A DNA stretch of 64,000 nt from Diploptera punctata (Eukaryota > Arthropoda > Insecta > Blattodea > Blaberidae). Under the pieces are notes generated by a model. It had not been told where the DNA came from and ran no database searches. It worked only from the letters and a program-made list of their open reading frames with translations. How positions within the stretch are numbered: the stretch's first letter is position 1; each line of letters opens with the position of its first letter. Of the stretch, positions 10,365 through 20,692 are shown piece after piece. Position numbers and translations under genes: made by a program. The stretch lies in NCBI GenBank assembly GCA_030220185.1, contig JASPKZ010003424.1, positions 248,001 through 312,000 on the forward strand, in the 5' to 3' direction.

Positions 10365-11145
10365 TCAATTAATTTTTCTAAGTTCTACAGAATCATAGTG
10401 CACATGTACGAACGCTTAAAGAAACTTCCACGAGATGGTGGACATATATGTGTGAAATCGGTATTACCAACTTTTGAAATAAATTCCCTAACAAAATTAA
10501 TTACATGGATATTATTTAATGAAATTTAAACTAATTTGATGTACACTAACTTGTCCCATTGGAACCTAACAAAATTGAGTGAACATTTCGGAAAAACTGC
10601 ACTTAAACTAGCGTGAAATATTTTCAAAGTTCTATAGAATAACAGTGCGCATGCACTAGAGTTTGTAGAGCCACCGATAACTCACAATCGAACCACATAT
10701 TGATTATCATCCTTGATTACTATCTGTCGCTATGAAATTTAAATGACCAATATTTGCAATAAATCCCCAAATCTACGTTAAAAAGATATATTAATAATAT
10801 TAAAATTACCAAACGTTTATTAAAAATGGGTGTACACTTACTTATCGCTCCCTAACACTGATCCGACCAGCGATAACCCAAAACAGCGATAGGAAAATCA
10901 TAGACTAAGTAATATACTCTGTGGAGAAAATAGCAGTTAGCAACACAATATTTCTAACAGTGTCATAATATTGTGATTTGTATATTTAAATAAATACTTC
11001 AAAACTGTCTAATAATGTTATAAAAATTGTTTGAAAAAGTTTAAAATATTAAATAATATTAGTAAATACAAAAGGAGAGCTATAGTTTACAATAATATAA
11101 CTGAAAAATCAAGCGCTAGTAAAAGTGCAGTTGAGCCAATATTTC
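10365..11145 (+). repeat. Unknown element X, copy 2
   Basis: Uninterrupted relative of 7745-8983. The site where copy 1 carries a SINE is intact here (CTAATAATGTTATAAAAATT). It forms an inverted repeat with copy 3 around a PLE end. Confidence 0.75.
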
Positions 11146-11219
11146 TTAAAATATATTTTTGAATAATTATTATGCGTTAGGGTTTTAGACTTACACCATT
11201 TTTTTTTATATTTCTTGTA

Positions 11220-11345
11220 GACTAGTTTCTTCACTCTTGTGTGACAGTGTCAGTGCCTCCTAATTTGATATGAGGTGAGGTATGAAGCATTTTAATTTAA
11301 TCTTAAATTAAACCTCATAGTGATTTTTTCCTATAAAAGTTTGAT
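11220..11345 (+). mobile_element. PLE 3' terminal motif
   Basis: The stretch carries TGATATGAGGTGAGGTATGA and, about 45 nt later, AACCTCATAGTGATTTTTTC. These are the paired halves of the PLE 3' stem motif seen at 973, 16248, 22030, 25354 and 28602. It is a solo end between the inverted copies of element X. Confidence 0.6.
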
Positions 11346-11511
11346 GTAAGGCCTTTGTGTTCCAGAAAATCCCTAGTATATTGATTTTGCAGTTATGAAT
11401 ATAAGATTTATTAAACATATTTACTGAAGCATGATCTCGAAGGGAGTATAAATAAAATAATAATAAACATGTCTTATCACTTACATACTCTTTTGTTATA
11501 TTACATTTCTT

Positions 11512-12040
11512 GGCTCAACTGCACTTCTACTAGCACTTGATTTTTCAGTTATATTGTTGTAAACTATAGCTCTTCTTCTGTATTTACTAACATTATTTAA
11601 TATTTTAAACTTTTTCAAACAATTTTTATAACATTATTAGGCAATTTTGAAGTATTTATTTAAATATGCAAATCACAATATTATGACACTGTTAGACAAT
11701 ATTGTGATTCTAACTGCTATTTTCTCCACAGAGTATATTACTTAGTCTATAATTTTTTTATCACTGGTTGGATCAGCGTTAGGGAGTGATAAGTAAGTGT
11801 ACACCCATTTTTAATAAACGTTTGGTAATTTTAATATTATTCATATTTTTTTTAACATAGATTTGGGGATTTATTGCAAATATTGCTCATTTAAATTTCA
11901 TAGCGACGGATAGTAATCGATGATGATAATCGATATGTGGTTTGATTGTGGGTTATCGCTGGCTCTATAAACTCTGGCACATGCACACTGTTGTTCTGTA
12001 GGACTTTGAAAATGTTTCACGCTAGTTTAAGTACAGTTTT
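11512..12040 (-). repeat. Unknown element X, copy 3 (inverted)
   Basis: Reverse complement of the 3' two thirds of copy 2, with many substitutions and small indels. It starts TGGCTCAACTGCACTTCTAC. Confidence 0.75.
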
Positions 12041-12255
12041 TCCCATTTCCTTTCTCTAATACACATACAGTAATTTTAAGTATGAAACTGCTCATGCTTG
12101 CGTCATTGTAAATATAGAAAGATGCAGGTTTTGGGACAAGCCGCCTGGCTCATACTTCTCTGCTTTAAGCAAAGCTTGCAGGTCACTATAATTCATTTCG
12201 CTAGCAATCTCTAGTAGTGATACAAGAGTTCCATAGAATGCATTTTCATTGACCA

Positions 12256-12378
12256 TCCATCCATAGTAATTCTGCCCGAAGGCAGGTCCTTCACTGCAAT
12301 CATAGCATTTTCGTGCTATGCTTGCAGCTTTACTAGGGAATTGTAGGTGTGGTAGCTTCCCGTTGCTTTCCACACCCA
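12256..12378 (-). mobile_element. SINE family A, 3' fragment
   Basis: Covers only the last 120 bp of the family (CCATCCATAGTAATTCTGCC to GCTTTCCACACC on the plus strand). Confidence 0.75.
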
Positions 12379-12627
12379 TAAGGTACAAAATATATTGAGG
12401 GGACAATATTTATTTTTGTGATGAGATGCAAATTTTCGATTCAGTTTGTTATGGTTACTAGTAGAGATTGGATTACATAACAAGCTCGAAATATGCATGA
12501 AAAATACTTAAAATATGCATGAAAAATGCCAATATGTGCAATACCAAATAATAAAAAAATCATAATAATTATGACTTTATTATATATTTTATTTTTAAAT
12601 TAACATAGTAACTAGTATTTTTATTAT

Positions 12628-12702
12628 CATCATCATCATCATCATCATCCATACAAGTATTAGGCCGTGTAGCCTGTTACAGTCTCAAAGAGGAGTTTTG
12701 CT
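12628..12702 (-). mobile_element. 75-bp LINE tail with 13-bp target duplication
   Basis: The CATCATCATC run and ATTAGGCCGTGTAGCCTGTT are the 3' end of family C LINEs (compare 32085). It is flanked by GTATTTTTATTAT at 12615-12627 and 12703-12715. It is thus a genuine, extremely 5'-truncated retrotransposition into the hAT remnant. Confidence 0.8.
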
Positions 12703-12807
12703 GTATTTTTATTATATATTTATTAATATTCTACATAACAAAAATGTAGAATATTTTAATTTGTGAACAATACTTTTGCCTGATTCTGATTTATAATAAT
12801 TTATCAT

Positions 12808-12956
12808 TTATCGGTAGCTCAGATGGTAGAGCATTGGCCTAGAAAGCCAAAGGTCCCGGGTTCGAGTCTCGGTCTGGGCAAAAAGTTTTCTCTTCAAATA
12901 TAATTTATCATTTAGTGAGAAGTGTTAAATTAATAATAAAAACATCAACTGTTCCA
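12808..12956 (+). mobile_element. SINE family E copy
   Basis: tRNA-like head TCGGTAGCTCAGATGGTAGA with T-arm GGGTTCGAGTCTCGG, then the family tail TCTTCAAATATAATTTATC. The cloverleaf lacks the first acceptor bases, so it is not a tRNA gene. Confidence 0.75.
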
Positions 12957-13667
12957 AATGTTTGGTAGTAAGGTTGTGTCTTCGATCGCTCAAAAATGTT
13001 TATAAACAGAAAAGAACCATTCTACGTCAACTGAAGCAACTGAGCAGTAATTGAATTTGGGTGCTATTTTGGCACTTATTTTTCTGGCAAAAGCTCGCCC
13101 GTCCCATTTATAAAACTATTAATTTGACACAAAGGTTCAAAGCCTGGGTTATCGTTCAAAATGTTTTCGAACTTTTCTTTAAGTTTGCTCGGTAATAAGG
13201 AGTTCATTAATTGAATAGATTCAATCAACACCAAACCTTGAGTTTCTTGCTTTTTAATAGTTGCAGGTATATGGGAAAAAATGAGTACTAATCACAGCAT
13301 TTTTTTTTAATACTGGAATTGTTAAATGCTTCCTTGCACTGTCAAACTTCCAAAGCCTCTGCACTATCGAAATAGTTTACTACACTTATGATGGCCTCGA
13401 AATGTCCATTGTAAAACAACACAGATTTTTAAAGTGTTGTAAATATAGCGGGAAAATATGCATTATCACTAGGTTTTTAGTTAAAATATGCAATAGCAGG
13501 TGAAAAAGGTCTAAATATGCAAATGCGTATAATCCGGTCTCCAGTTATTAGCTTATAATGTCATTCCTAATGATTTATATAATTTATTCTCACATTGTTG
13601 TGTTCATTTTCTTCATTTGCAATATGCTCGTCTAAAAGTGTAATTATGAATTTTTTTTTTATTTCAG

Positions 13668-13789
13668 AGAGATTATGATAACTTACATTGATCCACACAT
13701 CACTGTGGAACAATTATGTCAGGAAATGAAGGACATATGTCGTTTTACTCAAGACCAAGTGTTCACCATGAAGTGGGTTGATGAAGAAG
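13668..13789 (+). CDS. aPKC: Atypical protein kinase C, second coding exon
   Basis: After a T-rich tract and CAG at 13651-13667, the exon continues phase 2 from exon 1 (GG + A = Gly22). It encodes EIMITYIDPHITVEQLCQEM, then a segment with ICRFTQDQVFTMKWVDEE. The donor is G|GTAAGA at 13790. This is the central PB1 fold. The acidic end belongs to the OPCA motif through which aPKC contacts partners such as Par-6 and p62. Residues 22-63 of the deduced protein. Intron 1 is 6,008 bp. Confidence 0.95.
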
Positions 13790-13849
13790 GTAAGATATCA
13801 GTTTTAAAATTTCTGTGCTTGTTGTTTCACTGTTTTTATTTTATAGTGG

Positions 13850-13935
13850 ATGAAGTACACCATGCTTAGCTCCTGACTAGCGGATCCAGGTTCAATACCT
13901 GATGGAGTTGAAAATTTTAGTTGTGAAATTTTCAA
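13850..13935 (+). mobile_element. SINE family C, head fragment
   Basis: A short tRNA-like piece (CACCATGCTTAGCTCCTGAC with GGTTCAATACCTGATGGAGT). Marginal. Confidence 0.35.
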
Positions 13936-14177
13936 TCTTCAGGGCTAGGAGTCGTGGTGGTGTACAGTTTTTTAATCACTATGCCTTGATTAAATTCCAA
14001 CCCCTTCAGCAGTGTAGGCTTATATGTTGTAAAAGCAATGGTTGTTGAGAGTGATTTGTTTGATAGCCAGATAGTCCCCTTGGTGCTTTTTGACAGGAGT
14101 GGGCTATATGCCAGCATCAAAGTTCATCTCATCCCTTATTTTCTTTATCATTTTCTCATACAACACACCTATATGAT

Positions 14178-14555
14178 CTTCTTGTATCTTGTAAGCCCAT
14201 GTTTCCTTTAACAGAGATTTAGGCGCTCTCCCCCTACAAGGAAGAATTTGAACCATACTAATTTAGTTACACTTGTTTTCGTATAGATGTCATTTGATTG
14301 GTCCGTGTTCAGCATTCCGCCTCATACTGACATCTAGGAAACCAAGGTAGTACTAGGACGGAAAAATTTGGTAAATTTTGCTTAGAGGCCTTTTCATTCA
14401 AGCTTAAGGATCTTTCACGAGCCTGAAAATCTTCAGACTCGGGACCCAGGGCTTAAAGTCCCTCCCGGAGGAGTTGCTCCTTGGATTTTTCCATCCTAAA
14501 AAATCCATCGACCCCGGCCGGGTTTGAACCTACGACCCTCAGGACCAGAGGCAAG
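14178..14555 (-). mobile_element. SINE family C, full length
   Basis: Minus-strand copy flanked by ACCTATATGAT at 14167-14177 and 14556-14566 (11 bp). It contains the family C head (GACCAGAGGCAAG.. B-box GGTTTGAACC on the plus strand) and tail (GTAAGCCCATGTTTCC). Confidence 0.85.
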
Positions 14556-14618
14556 ACCTATATGATACAAATATTTAAACATACATTCATGCTACACAAT
14601 ATAAGTACACATCACCTA

Positions 14619-14841
14619 ATTAATATTTAATTTTAGGAAGTTATATTTTGAGGTTATTTTAATTATATTATTTTTGGTCTGGACATCTTACCTCAATATT
14701 AATGTTGATTTGTTCTTGGACATGTTTCAAAACAATTCTGTTTTATCGTCAGCTTACGATAAAACAGAATTGTTTTGAAACATGTCCAAGAACAAATCAA
14801 CATTAATATTGAGGTAAGATGTCCAGACCAAAAATAATATA
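14619..14841. mobile_element. Palindromic PLE unit P2
   Basis: Arms of about 100 bp meet at 14750. It is flanked by the perfect 12-bp repeat ACACATCACCTA (14607-14618 and 14842-14853). The minus-strand arm starts with a hammerhead-like core, CTGACGA at 14746-14752, a six-bp stem, and GAAAC at 14724-14728. The 3' motif is TTGAGGTAAGA, and the left arm continues to ACCTCAA. The right arm stops before it. Confidence 0.85.
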
Positions 14842-14853
14842 ACACATCACCTA

Positions 14854-15000
14854 GTTGGTGTGGTCTGCTGAAGTGATATGTATATAGAAATATTGACCAC
14901 ATTAAAGCTATCTATCTGTTAAGAACGGAACCCAAAGCAGAAAAAATGCAGTGCATGACATTGGAACACAAAATTTTCTAGTGGATGCATTTGCAATCAT
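14854..15000 (+). repeat. Repeat H
   Basis: Resembles 39565-39690 (GCTGAAGTG.. CTATCTATCTG.. AAATGCAGTGCATGACATTGG against CCGAAGTGG.. GTGCAGTGGGTGGCATTGG). The palindromic unit P2 is inserted at its start. Class unknown. Confidence 0.45.
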
Positions 15001-15664
15001 TTCACTTCTATTTCTTTATTTCATTGCCAAATTAAAGCGCTTAGGATTTCTCTTCCACTCAGTCAGAACTTTTAAATATTACAATTGATCTTAAATCTGC
15101 CTAAAAATACACAGTAATTAAAAGTTACACCTACACATAATTTAAACATAAACTAACAAATCTACATATAGTATAACTAGTTTACAAAAATATGAATTAA
15201 TCACATTGCATATGAGCAAAATAAATTTAATCTAGATATAGAAATTATAGAGACATGTTAATTTACCTAAAGTTACATACCTAGGACAATTAATGTCCTT
15301 TCACCAAAAACAGATAAATAAAACAAAGGATTACTCTTGCATCGAAGGCATTCTGGTTTCTCAAGTTCATCCTATTGGAGAAAATGCTCAATACAAAACT
15401 TAGAATTGAAACACTGGAGGTCAGCTTAACCCCTGTACTGCTGTATGACTTGACAGACATAGTCTCTCACCATCAAATTCTGCAATAGACTCTAGGTATG
15501 CCAAAGAAATATGCCGAGGAAAATCTTACAAGAGAACTGTCAACCATTGCATGTTGAAACCTACCTTGAAATTTCTCACAGAGAAGTGTTGTGTTGTACA
15601 AAGGCCTGTCCAAAAAATCATATGCTATTTTTAATTCAAGGCACTAAAACTCTCATTTAAACTA
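15001..15664. other. Unassigned intron 2 sequence
   Basis: Unique-looking sequence of mixed composition with no open frame or repeat recognised. Confidence 0.4.
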
Positions 15665-16013
15665 TAGGGAAGTAGAATGCAGGCTTTCACAGCTGGAATT
15701 CATGGTATAAGATGATTTCTGGCTATAAGGCCATGGTCCATAACTCATGTTTTTCCCAGACGTTTCTCCGTTGGCTATGGAGGTTATCTTCAGTGGCAAA
15801 TTCTTCTAGGTGATGTTCCCTGGTCAGAAGCTTGGCTGTGTATGAGCGGCAGACTGCTGGAACCTACTATTTATACTTGTGCTTGTTCCTGAATGGTTGG
15901 ACAAAGTCGAAGCTGATTGGATAGTTGCAGTCAATCTAGAATCTGATTGGTTCATTTCTGAATCTTCGTTATTAAGTAGGCTTATACATCTGTTATTTAA
16001 CGTGTAATACCAT

Positions 16014-16328
16014 GGTGAAATTAAATGTTTCTTACCTCTCCTCATATACATTTTCTAAGTTGATCGCGATTTCGAAAATATAACTGTCTCATCCTCAGAA
16101 CTTTGTTGGCGACTGGTGTTATGTCGATCGGAAGAAACTCTTCTCTTCTTCAAAAGAGTTTCTTCCGATCGACATAACACCAGTCGCCAACAAAGTTCTG
16201 AGGATGAGACAGTTATAGTCTCGAAATCGCGATCAACTTAGAAAATTTATATGAGGAGAGGTAAGAAACATTAATTTCACCATAAATTAAGCCTCATAGT
16301 GATTAATTCCTATAAAAGTTAAATATAA
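16014..16328. mobile_element. Palindromic PLE unit P3
   Basis: Arms of about 125 bp meet near 16140. Flanked by the perfect 12-bp repeat GTGTAATACCAT (16002-16013 and 16329-16340). The plus arm holds CTGAGGA (16198-16204), a GAGAC/GTCTC stem and GAAAT (16223), then ATATGAGGAGAGGTAAGA and GCCTCATAGTG. The left arm ends inside the loop segment. The centre is about 60 nt upstream of the hammerhead-like core. Confidence 0.85.
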
Positions 16329-16536
16329 GTGTAATACCATATTTGTCAATTTTATACCTTCATCTTTTCTATTGAAATTGTCTTTGTGTTTATAAATGTC
16401 TACATCCTCTCTGTATAGTCTAAGGAAATAATAGGATGTTGTGGCTAAATCTTGGGTATACTCATACAGAATCTGATGTCCATTTTCTATAAAAAAACAT
16501 GTTCTGCTACAGGATTTTTATAGCCTCTCTGTATAA

Positions 16537-16884
16537 AAAAAACTCCAAGCGCGACAGGCCTTGAAGGCCCCAGACCTACCAGCCCGCTGCTGGCCTCACG
16601 TCCATATGTGTTATTCACAAAGGTAGACGATCATAAGCCAGTGTAGGGATGACATGTGGTCAGCATGTCGGGTCCCCCAGCCGTTATAGTTGGTCTTCTC
16701 AACCTGGAGTCGCTACTTATTGTAGCTACCCAAACGCCTCACGATGCTGGGTGGGCACTGGTCCCATACTGGCTGAAATTCCATGAGAAAAATTTCTTCC
16801 CCCCATGGGCACTCGAACCAGCACAAGTCCCGTAGCTCTGGGCCAAGGCTTCCTGCCTTAACCACTCGGCTATGGTGCGGGACG
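16537..16884 (-). mobile_element. SINE family B, full length, inserted in a PLE
   Basis: Flanked by the perfect 16-bp repeat TAGCCTCTCTGTATAA (16521-16536 and 16885-16900). The tRNA-like head on the minus strand reads ACCATAGCCGAGTGGTTAAG with B-box GGTTCGAGTGCCC. A short T-run ends the element on that strand. Confidence 0.9.
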
Positions 16885-17021
16885 TAGCCTCTCTGTATAA
16901 GCTAAGGAAATAATAGGATGTTGTGGCTAAAACCTGAGTGTCCTCATACAGAATCTTATGTCCTTTTTCCATAAAAATGTGTTCTGCTACAGTAAATCAT
17001 ATGGCCATCATCCTTACCATC

Positions 17022-17098
17022 CTGGTTGAGTGGTAGACAAGGCCTTAAGGCCTTAACTCTGCCAGGTAAAATAAAGCTATTATTATTATTATTATTAT
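17022..17098 (+). mobile_element. Retroelement 3' tail with (TTA)n
   Basis: The phrase CTTAACTCTGCCAGGTAAAA followed by a TTA microsatellite looks like a non-LTR 3' end. Preceded by 25 bp of SINE A body (16990-17014). Confidence 0.4.
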
Positions 17099-17126
17099 AA
17101 ATTTCTATGACCTCTATGTATAGTCA

Positions 17127-17500
17127 GCCTTGGTGGACTAGTGGTTATGCTCCTTGCCTCTGGTCCTGAGCGTCATGGGTTCAAATCTAGCCGTGGTCAA
17201 TTAATTTTTTTAGGATGGAAAATTCCAAGGAGCAAGTCCTCTGGGAGGGACTTTAAGCCATGGGTTCCGAGTCTGAAGATTTTCAGGCTGAACAAAGAAG
17301 CTTCTAAGCAAAATTTACTGATCTTAACATCCTAGTAATACCTTAGTTGCCTGCTAGATGTCTCATTGAGTCTGTGTGTTGACTGTATGCCACTCATGAC
17401 ATCTTTGGGCTAATAAGGTAACTAAAATGAACTTGGTCTTTGAACTCCTGATAAAGGAGAGGCTATGGCTCAACAATGGGCTATGCCATTAATCATCAAA
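17127..17500 (+). mobile_element. SINE family C, full length
   Basis: Head AGCCTTGGTGGACTAGTGGT, B-box GGGTTCAAATCTAGCC. The body contains AATTCCAAGGAGCAAGTCCT and AATACCTTAGTTGCCTGCTA. It is inserted in PLE sequence; the flanks ACCTCTATGTATAGTC and ATCTCTGTATAGTC look like a diverged target duplication. Confidence 0.8.
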
Positions 17501-18000
17501 CATCTCTGTATAGTCTAAGGAAATAATATGATGATGTGGCTAAAATGGCCATTGGATTCTGTATGAGGACATCCAAGATTTAGCCACAACATCCTATTAT
17601 TTCCCTAGACTATACAGAGAGGACATAGACATTTATAAACACAAAGACAATTTCAATAGAAAGGATGAAGATATAAAACTGTCTAAAACCTGGTATCACA
17701 CATTCAATAACAGATATAAGCCTACTTAACAATGAAGAGACAGAAACAAACCAATCAGATTCTAGATTGACAGCGACTGTCCAATCAGCTTCGACTTTAT
17801 CCAACAATTCAGGTACAAGCACAAGTATAAATATCCTACACTGCCGCTCATACACATCCAAGCTTCCAACCAGGGAACATCATCCAGAAGAACTCGCCAC
17901 TGAAGATGTCCTCTGTAACCGAGGGAGAAACATCTGGGAAAAGCACCAGTTATGGACCATGGCCTTATAGCCCTAAATCTTCTAATATCATATAGGGAAG
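17501..18000 (+). mobile_element. Penelope-like element 3' region
   Basis: After a short inverted junction near 17545, the plus strand encodes a PLE segment (YREDIDIYKHKDNFNRKDED) in decayed form. It then shows a hammerhead-like core: CTGAAGA at 17900-17906, a stem, GAAAC at 17927-17931. It ends in GGACCATGGCCTTATAGCCC, as in other PLE tails here. Confidence 0.7.
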
Positions 18001-18384
18001 TAATACAACTCCTGTATTGGCAGACTGGTATGCAGAGATAACCTTAGAAACTATGCTCCTTGAAAACCCTAACAATATGCAGTTTGCCACTCACTGTAGC
18101 TCTAGGTAACTGGACACCAACAATTTGTCTTCTTAGTTCCACAGTTACTGTTCAGGAAAATGAATGCTTATGCTGTTAAGTACAGTAGTTGGTTTAGAGT
18201 AAACATCTGAGAGAAAGGACTGCATTTCTGACAAGCCTTGCTTGGTTAACCATGCTCAAGTAAATAAAAATATATGGTTAAATTATATTTGAAGAGAAAA
18301 ATATACACACAGACGGGGTTTTTTTTTTCAAGATTGAAGCAACAGTTTCGTAGCATTTGGCGCTCGGGAATTAATAGTGTATAT
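18001..18384. other. Unassigned intron 2 sequence
   Basis: No feature is recognised apart from a trace of the family E tail (ATTATATTTGAAGAGAAAAA) near 18280 on the minus strand. Confidence 0.35.
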
Positions 18385-18723
18385 CCATCCATAGTAATTC
18401 TGCCCAAAGGCAGGTCCTTCACTGTAATCATATCATTTTCATGCTAAGCTTGCAGCTTTACTAGGGAATTGTAGGTGTGGTAGCTTCCCGTTGCTTTCCA
18501 CACCGGTGAAGGATGATGATGATGATAATGATAAGGATGATGATGATGACCATATGATTTTGGGCACCGTTTGGGCCTTAAAGTTTTCCTGACATTTGTC
18601 TTACAGGTGAGGAAAAACCCCAATATAAACCTCACCCAGAAAAACTGTCCCGACCGAGGATCGAACCTGGGCCTGCTGCGTGACAAGGCACCACGCTACC
18701 TCGAGACCACAGCGGTGGGCAAC
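18385..18723 (-). mobile_element. SINE family A, full length
   Basis: Complete copy with the GATGATGATGATAATG run typical of the family. AGTGTATAT at 18376-18384 and 18724-18732 is a probable 9-bp target duplication. Confidence 0.85.
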
Positions 18724-18754
18724 AGTGTATATAACAGAAAAAATTGCATTTAGA

Positions 18755-18890
18755 TTGGAGTTTCTCAGTTGGTAAAACATTCACATAGAAAGTGGAAGGT
18801 CCTGGGTTCAAACCCCAGTATGAGCATATATTTTTCTTTTCAAATATAATTTATCCATCATCGAGATGTATGAAATGAGTAATAATAACA
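18755..18890 (+). mobile_element. SINE family E copy
   Basis: tRNA-like region with CTCAGTTGGTAAAACATTCA and TGGGTTCAAACCCCAG, followed by the TTTTCAAATATAATTTATCC tail. Confidence 0.65.
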
Positions 18891-19074
18891 TTAAAAATAT
18901 ATGGTGTTTGCATTATTTTGTCTACCATATCTACATTACAAATTCTGGGGAGCTCCTCTCGCCATTTCACCATCACTATGTGTATTAGCAATAACATTGA
19001 CATTCCTCTACGCTCCATTTGTAAATGTCACAAGTCCAAAGATCTATTAATTCCATTGTAGCTGATTTTAATTT

Positions 19075-19570
19075 TAATCATCATTATCTTCCTCCCATTA
19101 TTAGGCCCTGCTGTCTGTTATGGTCTCATGCCATCTTATAGGTTGTCCTACTAGAGATATCTTTCCTTTGCTAATTTAAAGTGTGATGAAGAATGTGGAT
19201 TCGTTCCACGTGTTGACGGTGTTGCCGCCAATTATTCATTTATTTAGGTACATGATCCATAACAGAAAACGTTTAATGTCTGCATTTCTGATTTTATCTA
19301 ATTTTGTTTATCTAGCTATTCTTCTGATGAACTTTAATTCACCACTGGGTATTCCTGTTTATATCTCTTCCTTATCCAAGGTTTTCTAAGGCCTCATTCC
19401 TGTTTGTTTCTGGATTAAAGATAGTTTGAAAACTCTATTAATGATTCCTACAAAATTGTTAAAATTTTGTATTTTGCTGATATATCAACTTCATTATCAT
19501 AACTGACATATCCTAAATATTTGAATGAGGAGACTTGTTCAACAGTTTTGTTACAGATACAGGTTGATAT
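19075..19570 (-). pseudogene. Non-LTR retrotransposon family C, decayed
   Basis: On the minus strand it parallels 25600-26420. Phrases such as AAACTCTATTAATGATTCC and CCTAAATATTTGAATGAG match the coding order of that copy (LKPSL.. and LGY.. regions), and it ends in a CCCATTATTAGGCCCTGC tail. Many stops. Confidence 0.55.
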
Positions 19571-19748
19571 AATGAAATGCTGATATTGATGAAATGGGTG
19601 CTGCTATTGAAATTCCAACCCAGAATTTGATTTTAAAAATTGAGGAAGATCAGAAAATAATCCATGTAAAGTTGTTTCAAACCTGGGATTTCCTGAATAT
19701 GAATCTCAAATGCCTAAGCCAAAGTGTTCTTCAAAATATTCTGTTCTA

Positions 19749-20053
19749 TAGTGTTCTGCCCAAGTGCAGATCTTTCACTGCAATCATAGCATTTTCATGT
19801 TACGCTGTGCAGCTTTACTAGGGAATTATAGGTGTGGTAGCATCCTGTTGCTTTCTATACCGGTGAAATTATAGTGATGATAATGATGGCCAGATGATTT
19901 TCAGGGACTATTGTTGGGCCCTAAAGCTTCCTGACATTTGTCTTACAGGTGAGTAAAAACCCTGAAAAAACCTCACCCAGGAAGCCTGTCCCAACTGGGA
20001 ATTGAACCGGACCCACTGCATGACAAGGCAGTACGCTACCTTGAGACCACACT
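19749..20053 (-). mobile_element. SINE family A, diverged copy
   Basis: Full family order with about one substitution per six to eight bases. Followed by (TA)n at 20058. Confidence 0.75.
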
Positions 20054-20359
20054 CTTCAATATATATATATATATATGCCTATCGGTAGGTGTTTCATAGA
20101 AGATCCTTCATACTGGTGCTGCCAACTCAATTTTTAGGCATATGATTTGCTGTACTTTTGTTTAACTAGCTAATAAAAATCATCACAATAGCCCTTGGGT
20201 CTTCAGATTTATCAGATTATTTATTTTAATGGTTATTCTGCACATGGTTTGAAACCAGATCATAGTTTCAAAGCAGTTCATTGGTTTGCAGAATAAGTAG
20301 AATTTTTGTAGAACATTTTTTTTTCCCTCATCTAAATTACGATGATTTTATTTAAACAG

Positions 20360-20449
20360 GAGATCCTTGTACCATCTCAACACAAATGGAACTGGATGAA
20401 GCCATACGACTCTATGAAGCCAACAGGGATTCGGAACTCACCATTCATG
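20360..20449 (+). CDS. aPKC: Atypical protein kinase C, third coding exon
   Basis: The acceptor TTTAAACAG ends at 20359. The exon joins phase 1 (G + GA = Gly63) and encodes [20 protein letters not shown] followed by NRDSELTIH. The donor is G|GTAAGC at 20450. This finishes the PB1 domain, including the OPCA acidic motif at residues 59-80. The sequence is nearly identical to the Drosophila aPKC segment. Intron 2 is 6,570 bp. The following exon (pseudosubstrate and C1) is not found downstream in the window, so the gene is cut off or has a very long intron 3. Confidence 0.95.
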
Positions 20450-20692
20450 GTAAGCCACATCTCTGTTTTATTTCTTCTTATTTTGAAGTCCTTTCACCCA
20501 GTTGAGGGTCAGCTCAGATGGTAGTGTAATGCTTGATGTAAAAGATATGGTGGTGTCATCACATCTACATGTTCCGTGCCAATTATATTTATATGATGAT
20601 AGAATGATTATAAAAAAGAAGATGTTCCTGATGAAACTAAGAGGTAAGACCCATAACTAGATGGGAAAACCCAATTAATAGCTATGTATGAC

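Larger units (their letters stand above)
12462..13543 (-). mobile_element. hAT transposon remnant, 1.08 kb, with nested insertions
   Basis: Imperfect terminal inverted repeats TAGAGATTGGATTACA (left) and TGGAGACCGGATTATA (right end, minus strand) match at 12 of 16 positions. The flanking 8-mers GTTACTAG (12454-12461) and GTTATTAG (13544-13551) differ at one base and fit a hAT 8-bp target duplication. On the minus strand, about 12990-13100 encodes a hAT-like dimerisation segment SVDVEWFFSVYKHF followed by a stop. Subterminal AATATGCA motifs repeat on both sides. A LINE tail (12628) and a SINE E (12808) lie inside. Confidence 0.75.
15665..16985 (-). mobile_element. Penelope-like element fragments, interrupted
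   Basis: Minus-strand PLE pieces at 15665-16001, 16341-16520 and 16885-16985 are split by palindromic unit P3 and by a family B SINE. The 16900-16970 piece encodes MEKGHKILYEDTQVLATTSY followed by SLYREA. These are counterparts of FGDTQVLSQTSHYYTRLYREA-type sequence C-terminal to the GIY-YIG fold. The blocks at 16395 and 16890 are two direct copies of about 110 bp. A hammerhead-like core lies at 15762-15793 (minus). Confidence 0.7.

Noticed and set aside
12092..12406. 104-codon minus-strand open frame
   Set aside because: Largely the translation of a SINE A 3' end, which gives similar peptides at other SINE A copies.
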